64,000 bases of DNA from F22 sp963675625 (lineage in GTDB: Bacteria > Bacteroidota > Bacteroidia > Bacteroidales > Bacteroidaceae). The notes under the pieces are model-generated. The model worked only from the letters and a program-made list of their open reading frames with translations. It had not been told where the DNA came from and did no database searches. Position numbers and translations under genes: made by a program. Shown piece by piece: positions 59,085 through 64,000 of the stretch. The DNA is taken from assembly GCA_963675625.1 (NCBI GenBank), contig OY776497.1:1550001-1614000 (forward strand), in the 5' to 3' direction. The stretch's first letter is position 1; the number at the start of each line of letters is the position of its first letter.

Positions 59085-59450
59085 TGTGTGAGTTTTTTTT
59101 CTGTCAATTACGATATTTCTTTCTGGCATATTTGCGTACGCGTAAATGTGCCATTTTTTTCAAGATATTGTCTATAACGATATGAAGTCGTTGGATATAT
59201 AAATAATCATAAATCAAGTTAACGTATTGATGTTTGTATGCTTCGCGTATGGATATATAAATACTTATTGCTATCTTTGCACGCCGAATGTATACACTTA
59301 AAGTGTGTATATAGGTGAAATTGCTGTGTTTGTGCTGAAAATGCTAAGGAAAACCCAGTGGTAAGTTTGTGCGGGTGATGCATATTGTTATGTTTGTCTC
59401 CGCCTTCTTAATAAGAAAGTAATACAATAATAATATAAAACAGAATTACA
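59085..59450 (+). other. Leader of the str operon
   Basis: The 366 bp before rpsL hold a promoter box at 59272-59279 and a leader of about 165 nt. The leader has an early hairpin (ATACAC/GTGTGTAT around 59289-59311). No gene is seen. The long leader may carry ribosomal-protein autoregulation. Confidence 0.5.
59272..59279 (+). promoter_or_regulatory. -7 promoter box TATCTTTG of the str operon
   Basis: TATCTTTGC matches the Bacteroidetes -7 box and lies 172 bp before rpsL, implying a long untranslated leader. Confidence 0.6.
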
Positions 59451-59825
59451 ATGCCAACAATTCAACAACTTGTAAGAAAAGGTCGTCAAGTGATGGTGGA
59501 AAAATCAAAGTCACCAGCCTTAGACTCTTGCCCACAACGTCGTGGTGTGTGTGTGCGTGTGTACACAACAACTCCAAAGAAGCCAAACTCAGCTATGCGT
59601 AAAGTAGCTCGTGTGCGTCTTTCTAACTCAAAGGAAGTTAACTCATACATCCCAGGAGAAGGACACAATCTACAAGAACACTCTATCGTACTAGTACGTG
59701 GTGGTCGTGTAAAAGACCTTCCAGGGGTACGTTATCACATTGTACGTGGTACATTGGATACTGCGGGTGTGGCTAACCGTACTCAACGTCGTTCAAAGTA
59801 TGGTGCTAAACGACCAAAAAAATAA
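59451..59825 (+). CDS. rpsL: 30S ribosomal protein S12
   Basis: The 124-residue S12 sits at the decoding centre. TTPKKPNSAMRKVARVRL keeps both lysines of the PKKPN loop where streptomycin resistance changes commonly occur, so the wild-type form is present. PGEGHNLQEHS and VKDLPGVRYH are also canonical. It is the first gene of the str operon. Confidence 0.98.
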   Translation: MPTIQQLVRKGRQVMVEKSKSPALDSCPQRRGVCVRVYTTTPKKPNSAMRKVARVRLSNSKEVNSYIPGEGHNLQEHSIVLVRGGRVKDLPGVRYHIVRGTLDTAGVANRTQRRSKYGAKRPKK

Positions 59826-59860
59826 TTAATTAATAATTTGTTTTTTAGTTTGATGGGTGC

Positions 59861-59904
59861 TTGACTTGGTTGAGTAAATTCCCCAGTGGAGGAGTTGAAG
59901 TCAA
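59861..59904 (+). promoter_or_regulatory. Structured spacer between rpsL and rpsG
   Basis: TTGACTT (59861-59867) pairs with AAGTCAA (59898-59904) within a 125-nt intercistronic spacer, unusually long for this operon. CCCAGTGG occurs here and in the rpsL leader. In E. coli the S12-S7 spacer is an S7 binding site; a similar role here is inference. Confidence 0.4.
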
Positions 59905-59950
59905 TAAAAAGTAGCAGCCTGAGACGAAAACACTAAAATCAAACAAAACA

Positions 59951-60427
59951 ATGAGAAAAGCAAAACCAAGAAAACGAGTGATCCTTCCGGATCCCGTGTT
60001 TAATGATCAAAAAGTATCGAAGTTTGTAAACCACCTAATGTATGATGGTAAGAAAAACACTTCGTATGAGATCTTCTATGCTGCTCTAGAAATTGTAGCT
60101 GAAAAGCTTCCAAATGAAGAAAAATCAGCTCTAGAGATTTGGAAGCAAGCTTTAGAGAATGTGACTCCACAAGTTGAGGTTAAATCTCGTCGTGTTGGTG
60201 GTGCAACATTCCAAGTTCCAACTGAGATTCGTGCTGAACGTAAAGAATCTGTGTCAATGAAAAATCTTATTCTTTTCGCACGTAAGCGTGGCGGTAAGAC
60301 TATGGCTGACAAATTGTCTGCTGAAATCATGGATGCATATAACGAACAAGGTGGTGCTTACAAGCGTAAGGAAGATATGCACCGTATGGCAGAAGCTAAC
60401 CGTGCATTTGCTCACTTTAGATTCTAA
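59951..60427 (+). CDS. rpsG: 30S ribosomal protein S7
   Basis: The 158-residue primary rRNA-binding protein nucleates the 30S head. MRKAKPRKRVILPDPVFNDQ, ENVTPQVEVKSRRVGGATFQVP and the C-terminal MAEANRAFAHFRF are typical. It lies between rpsL and fusA. Confidence 0.98.
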   Translation: MRKAKPRKRVILPDPVFNDQKVSKFVNHLMYDGKKNTSYEIFYAALEIVAEKLPNEEKSALEIWKQALENVTPQVEVKSRRVGGATFQVPTEIRAERKESVSMKNLILFARKRGGKTMADKLSAEIMDAYNEQGGAYKRKEDMHRMAEANRAFAHFRF

Positions 60428-60441
60428 AACTGATATAGATT

Positions 60442-62559
60442 ATGGCAAAGCAGGATTTAAAAATGACGCGTAACATCGGTATCATGGCGCATATCGATGC
60501 AGGAAAGACTACGACTTCAGAACGTATTCTTTTCTACACTGGTCTTACTCATAAGATTGGTGAAGTTCACGATGGTGGTGCTACGATGGACTGGATGGCA
60601 CAAGAGCAGGAACGTGGTATTACTATTACTTCGGCTGCAACAACTACTCGTTGGAATTATAACGGTCAACAGTATAAAATTAACTTGATTGACACTCCGG
60701 GACACGTTGACTTTACAGCTGAGGTAGAACGTTCACTTCGTGTACTTGATGGTGCAGTAGCTACTTATTGTGCGGTTGGTGGTGTAGAACCTCAATCTGA
60801 AACTGTATGGCGTCAAGCAGACAAATATAGTGTGCCTCGTATGGGTTATGTGAACAAAATGGACCGTTCTGGTGCAGATTATTATGAAGTTCTTCGTCAG
60901 ATGAGAGATGTGCTTCATGCTAATCCAGTGTCTATTGTTATTCCTATTGGTGCAGAAGAAGATTTCAAGGGAGTTGTTGACTTGATTAAAATGAAGGCTA
61001 TTTTGTGGCATGATGAAACCATGGGTGCAGAATACGATGTGGAAGAAATTCCTGCAGAACTTCAGGCTGAAGCTGAAGAATGGCGCGGAAAGATGCTTGA
61101 AGCAGTTGCTGAATGTGATGAGGTGTTGATGGAGAAATACTTCGAAGATCCTGATTCTTTAACAGAAGAAGAGATTATTACCGCACTTCGTAAAGCAACA
61201 TGTTCTATGGATGTTGTTCCAATGTTGTGTGGATCTTCATTTAAGAATAAAGGGGTGCAAACATTGCTAGATTATGTTTGTGCATTCTTGCCTTCTCCAC
61301 TAGATACAGTTGTAACTACAGGAACAAATCCAGATACGGAAGAAGAAGAAGAACGTCAAGCTGACGAGGATGCTCCAACTGCAGCATTAGCGTTTAAGAT
61401 TGCAACTGACCCTTATGTAGGGCGTTTGACTTTTATTCGTGTTTATTCTGGAAAGATTGAAGCTGGTTCTTACACATACAATACTCGTAGTGAAAAGAAA
61501 GAACGTGTATCACGTTTGTTCCAAATGCACTCTAACCATCAAAACCCTGTAGAGGTTATTGGTGCAGGTGATATTGGTGCAGCTGTTGGTTTTAAAGATA
61601 TTCGTACAGGTGATACTCTTTGTGATGAAAAGCACCCAATTGTGTTGGAATCAATGGATTTCCCAGAACCAGTAATTGGTATTGCTGTTGAACCTAAAAC
61701 TCAGAAAGACCTAGATAAGTTAAGTACAGGTCTTGCTAAACTTGCAGAAGAAGATCCAACGTTTACAGTGAAAACTGATGAACAATCTGGTCAAACTGTG
61801 ATTTCTGGTATGGGTGAGCTTCACTTGGATATCATTATCGATCGTTTGAAACGTGAATTTAAGGTTGAATGTAATCAAGGTAAACCTCAAGTTAATTACA
61901 AAGAGGCTATTACAAAAACAGTCAATCTTCGCGAGACATATAAGAAGCAGTCTGGTGGTCGCGGTAAGTTTGCCGATATCATCGTAAATGTAGGTCCTGT
62001 TGATGACGACTTTACTGAAGGCGGATTGCAGTTTAAAGAAGAAGTTAAGGGTGGTAATATTCCTAAGGAATTTATTCCTGCAGTACAGAAAGGATTCCAA
62101 ACTGCAATGCAAAATGGTGTGTTAGCTGGTTATCCTCTTGACTCTTTGAAGGTGACTTTGTTGGATGGTTCTTTCCACCCAGTCGATTCAGATCAATTGT
62201 CATTTGAAATTTGCGGTATCCAAGCATACAAGTCTGCATGTGCTAAAGCAGGACCAGTACTTATGGAACCTATGATGAAGCTTGAGGTTGTTACTCCAGA
62301 AGAAAACATGGGTGATGTAATTGGTGACTTGAACAAGCGCCGAGGTCAAGTGGAAGGTATGGAAAGTAGCCGTTCTGGAGCTCGTATTGTAAAAGCATTA
62401 GTTCCACTAGCTGAAATGTTTGGTTATGTGACTACATTGCGTACAATTACTTCTGGTCGTGCAACGTCTTCTATGACGTATTCACACCATGCTGCAGTCT
62501 CTTCAAGTATTGCTAAGGCGGTTCTTGAAGAAGTAGATGGACGTGTAGATCTTCTGTAA
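60442..62559 (+). CDS. fusA: Elongation factor G
   Basis: The 705-residue GTPase drives ribosomal translocation. AHIDAGKTTTSERIL (P loop), DTPGHVDFTAEVERSLRVLDGAV and NKMDRSGAD are the GTP-binding motifs. Domains II-V follow, including GMGELHLDIIIDRLKREF and the RGQVEGMESS region. It starts 14 bp after rpsG. Confidence 0.98.
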   Translation: MAKQDLKMTRNIGIMAHIDAGKTTTSERILFYTGLTHKIGEVHDGGATMDWMAQEQERGITITSAATTTRWNYNGQQYKINLIDTPGHVDFTAEVERSLRVLDGAVATYCAVGGVEPQSETVWRQADKYSVPRMGYVNKMDRSGADYYEVLRQMRDVLHANPVSIVIPIGAEEDFKGVVDLIKMKAILWHDETMGAEYDVEEIPAELQAEAEEWRGKMLEAVAECDEVLMEKYFEDPDSLTEEEIITALRKATCSMDVVPMLCGSSFKNKGVQTLLDYVCAFLPSPLDTVVTTGTNPDTEEEEERQADEDAPTAALAFKIATDPYVGRLTFIRVYSGKIEAGSYTYNTRSEKKERVSRLFQMHSNHQNPVEVIGAGDIGAAVGFKDIRTGDTLCDEKHPIVLESMDFPEPVIGIAVEPKTQKDLDKLSTGLAKLAEEDPTFTVKTDEQSGQTVISGMGELHLDIIIDRLKREFKVECNQGKPQVNYKEAITKTVNLRETYKKQSGGRGKFADIIVNVGPVDDDFTEGGLQFKEEVKGGNIPKEFIPAVQKGFQTAMQNGVLAGYPLDSLKVTLLDGSFHPVDSDQLSFEICGIQAYKSACAKAGPVLMEPMMKLEVVTPEENMGDVIGDLNKRRGQVEGMESSRSGARIVKALVPLAEMFGYVTTLRTITSGRATSSMTYSHHAAVSSSIAKAVLEEVDGRVDLL

Positions 62560-62575
62560 TCACACAAGACATAAG

Positions 62576-62613
62576 TGACAGCGGGTTAGCGAATGACTCT
62601 TAATCCGCTGTCA
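62576..62613 (+). terminator. Hairpin between fusA and rpsJ
   Basis: TGACAGCGGGTTA (62576-62588) pairs with TAATCCGCTGTCA (62601-62613), with one G-T pair and a 12-nt loop, in the 87-bp gap. No long U run follows, so it may be a partial terminator or processing site between the str and S10 operons. Confidence 0.6.
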
Positions 62614-62646
62614 ATTATATATTTTATAACTATTTAATTAATAAAC

Positions 62647-62952
62647 ATGAGTCAAAAAATTAGAATCAAGCTAAAGAGCTACGATCACAACTTGGTCGAT
62701 AAGTCTGCTGAGAAGATTGTAAAGACTGTGAAGGCTACAGGTGCTATCGTAAGTGGCCCAATTCCATTGCCAACTCACAAGCGAGTTTTTACTGTTAACC
62801 GTTCTACTTTCGTTAATAAGAAGAGTCGTGAACAGTTCCAACTTTCATCTTTCAAGCGTCTAATCGACATTTACAGTTCAACTGCTGCTACTGTTGACGC
62901 GTTGATGAAATTAGAGTTGCCAAGTGGTGTAGAAGTAGAAATCAAGGTTTGA
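62647..62952 (+). CDS. rpsJ: 30S ribosomal protein S10
   Basis: The 101-residue S10 is recognised from IRIKLKSYDHNLVDKSAEKIV, GPIPLPTHKRVFTVNRSTFVNKKSREQFQ and the ELPSGVEVEIKV ending. It also takes part in transcription antitermination as NusE. First gene of the S10 operon; rplC follows 23 bp later. Confidence 0.98.
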   Translation: MSQKIRIKLKSYDHNLVDKSAEKIVKTVKATGAIVSGPIPLPTHKRVFTVNRSTFVNKKSREQFQLSSFKRLIDIYSSTAATVDALMKLELPSGVEVEIKV

Positions 62953-62975
62953 TAACCATTTAAAAAATTAGAGAA

Positions 62976-63593
62976 ATGCCAGGATTAATTGGAAGAAAGA
63001 TCGGAATGACATCCGTATTCAGTGCCGAGGGTAAAAATGTACCATGCACTGTTATCGAAGTAGGTCCTTGTGTTGTAACTCAAGTGAAGACTACTGAAGT
63101 TGATGGCTATGAAGCTGTGCAATTAGGTTTCCAAGACAAAAAGGAAAAGCACACAACTAAGCCTCTTCAAGGTCACTTTAAAAAAGCTGGAGTTGCACCA
63201 AAGAGACACTTGGCCGAGTTCAAAGATTTTGAAACAGAGTACAATTTAGGAGATGTGATCTCTGTTGAATTGTTCAATGAGACTTCTTTTGTAAGTGTCG
63301 TTGGTACTTCAAAGGGTAAAGGTTTCCAGGGTGTTGTTAAACGTCACAATTTTGGTGGTGTAGGTCAAGCAACACACGGACAACACAACCGTCAACGTAA
63401 ACCAGGTTCTATTGGAGCTTGTTCTTACCCAGCGAAGGTGTTTAAAGGAATGCGCATGGGCGGCCAAATGGGTGGCGAGCGTGTTACTGTCCAAAATCTA
63501 AAAGTATTAAAGGTAATCGCAGAACACAATCTTTTGCTTATCAAAGGTAGTGTTCCAGGTTGCAAAGGTTCAATCGTAACAATTGAAAAGTAA
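62976..63593 (+). CDS. rplC: 50S ribosomal protein L3
   Basis: The 205-residue L3 begins MPGLIGRKIGMTSVFS. The extended loop that reaches the peptidyl transferase centre is present (KGFQGVVKRHNFGGVGQATHG). HRQ-type sequence HNRQRKPGSIGACSYPAKVFKGMRMGG is conserved. Its stop overlaps the rplD start by one base. Confidence 0.98.
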   Translation: MPGLIGRKIGMTSVFSAEGKNVPCTVIEVGPCVVTQVKTTEVDGYEAVQLGFQDKKEKHTTKPLQGHFKKAGVAPKRHLAEFKDFETEYNLGDVISVELFNETSFVSVVGTSKGKGFQGVVKRHNFGGVGQATHGQHNRQRKPGSIGACSYPAKVFKGMRMGGQMGGERVTVQNLKVLKVIAEHNLLLIKGSVPGCKGSIVTIEK

Positions 63594-64000
63594 TGGAACT
63601 TAGCGTATTTAACAGAAAAGGTGAAGACACTGGTCGTAAGATTACGTTGAACGAGTCTGTCTTTGGAATTGAACCAAACGACCATGCGATCTATCTAGAT
63701 GTAAAACAGCACTTAGCTAACTGTCGTCAAGGTACGCACAAATCAAAAGAGCGTAGCGAAATGTCAGGCTCAACTAAGAAGCTTGGCCGTCAAAAAGGCG
63801 GTGGTGGTGCACGTCGTGGTGATATTAATTCACCAGTATTGGTTGGTGGTGCTCGAGTGTTCGGCCCAAAACCACGTGATTATCACTTCAAACTAAACAA
63901 GAAGGTGAAGCAACTTGCTCGCCGTTCAGCTCTTGCTTACAAGTTGAAAAACAACGAAATTATCGTCGTTGAAGACTTTACTTTTGAAACTCCTAAAACA
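63593..64000 (+). CDS. rplD: 50S ribosomal protein L4 (3' truncated by window)
   Basis: The ATG at 63593 overlaps the rplC stop (TAATG). The translated part (136 codons) begins MELSVFNRKGEDTGRKITLN and contains THKSKERSEMSGSTKKLGRQ and GPKPRDYHFKLN, matching Bacteroidota L4. The frame stays open to the right edge. L4 lines the peptide exit tunnel. Confidence 0.96.
   Translation, partial: MELSVFNRKGEDTGRKITLNESVFGIEPNDHAIYLDVKQHLANCRQGTHKSKERSEMSGSTKKLGRQKGGGGARRGDINSPVLVGGARVFGPKPRDYHFKLNKKVKQLARRSALAYKLKNNEIIVVEDFTFETPKT

Overview
The window is chromosomal DNA of a member of the Bacteroidota, order Bacteroidales; Prevotellaceae-like is a reasonable but unproven guess. The grounds are the recurrent Bacteroidetes promoter box TAnnTTTG (with TTTG about 20 bp upstream where visible), the near absence of Shine-Dalgarno sequences, a hybrid two-component regulator with a periplasmic sugar-binding domain, a three-subunit succinate dehydrogenase/fumarate reductase, and lineage-typical families (DUF4254, DUF4491, DUF3783, a PG_1098-type methyltransferase). 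Most genes are ordinary core functions. I see no prophage, insertion sequence, CRISPR array or rRNA.

Layout. 1-3.7 kb: the 3' part of a membrane-anchored TPR/LuxR-type regulator, a PH-domain-like membrane protein and a POT peptide transporter. 3.9-12.2 kb: metG, a DUF3783 gene, then a flippase and four glycosyltransferases in one forward run, probably for a surface glycan. 12.3-19.1 kb: a compact fructan/sucrose unit (GH32 enzyme, FHS-type MFS transporter, fructokinase) facing a BT1754-like hybrid sensor, with no SusC/SusD pair here. 19.3-22.1 kb: a five-gene queuosine operon (queC, queF, queD, queE, folE) whose leader contains a very likely preQ1-I riboswitch. 22.1-31.3 kb: a sirtuin, two FKBP prolyl isomerases, class I aldolase, phosphoglycerate mutase, a ZIP metal transporter, an Lrp regulator, a CAT-anticodon tRNA, a PG_1098-type methyltransferase and a Ca2+/Na+ antiporter. 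31.4-37.6 kb: a long GNAT protein, topoisomerase IV subunit B, coaD, an S41 protease and an AraC-type regulator. 37.7-41.4 kb: frdCAB, where the cytochrome b subunit has an unusual cysteine-rich tail. 41.5-44.5 kb: TetR regulator, fabG, RluA-type pseudouridine synthase and a CvfB-like S1 protein. 44.6-49.7 kb: lipopolysaccharide core/lipid A genes (InaA-type kinase, LpxL-type acyltransferase, GT90, GT9, DUF4254). 49.8-57.1 kb: pdxB, acpP-fabF-rnc, a GH3-family enzyme and a DEAD-box helicase. 57.2-59.1 kb: a large inverted repeat, a small GNAT, tRNA-Ser and pncB. 59.4 kb to the end: the str operon (rpsL, rpsG, fusA) running into the S10 operon (rpsJ, rplC, truncated rplD).

Working together. 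The GH32 enzyme would release fructose in the periplasm, the MFS protein would import it, fructokinase would phosphorylate it and the hybrid sensor would detect it. The que operon makes preQ1 for tRNA queuosine and would be shut down by its own product through the riboswitch. frdCAB supports anaerobic fumarate respiration to succinate. The 44.6-49.7 kb genes build lipid A and core sugars. The most distinctive non-coding signals are the preQ1 aptamer, the 70-bp inverted repeat at 57.2 kb, three exact-period 23-bp repeats at 19.2 kb, and a terminator that lies inside the 3' coding end of a convergent gene at 44.57 kb.
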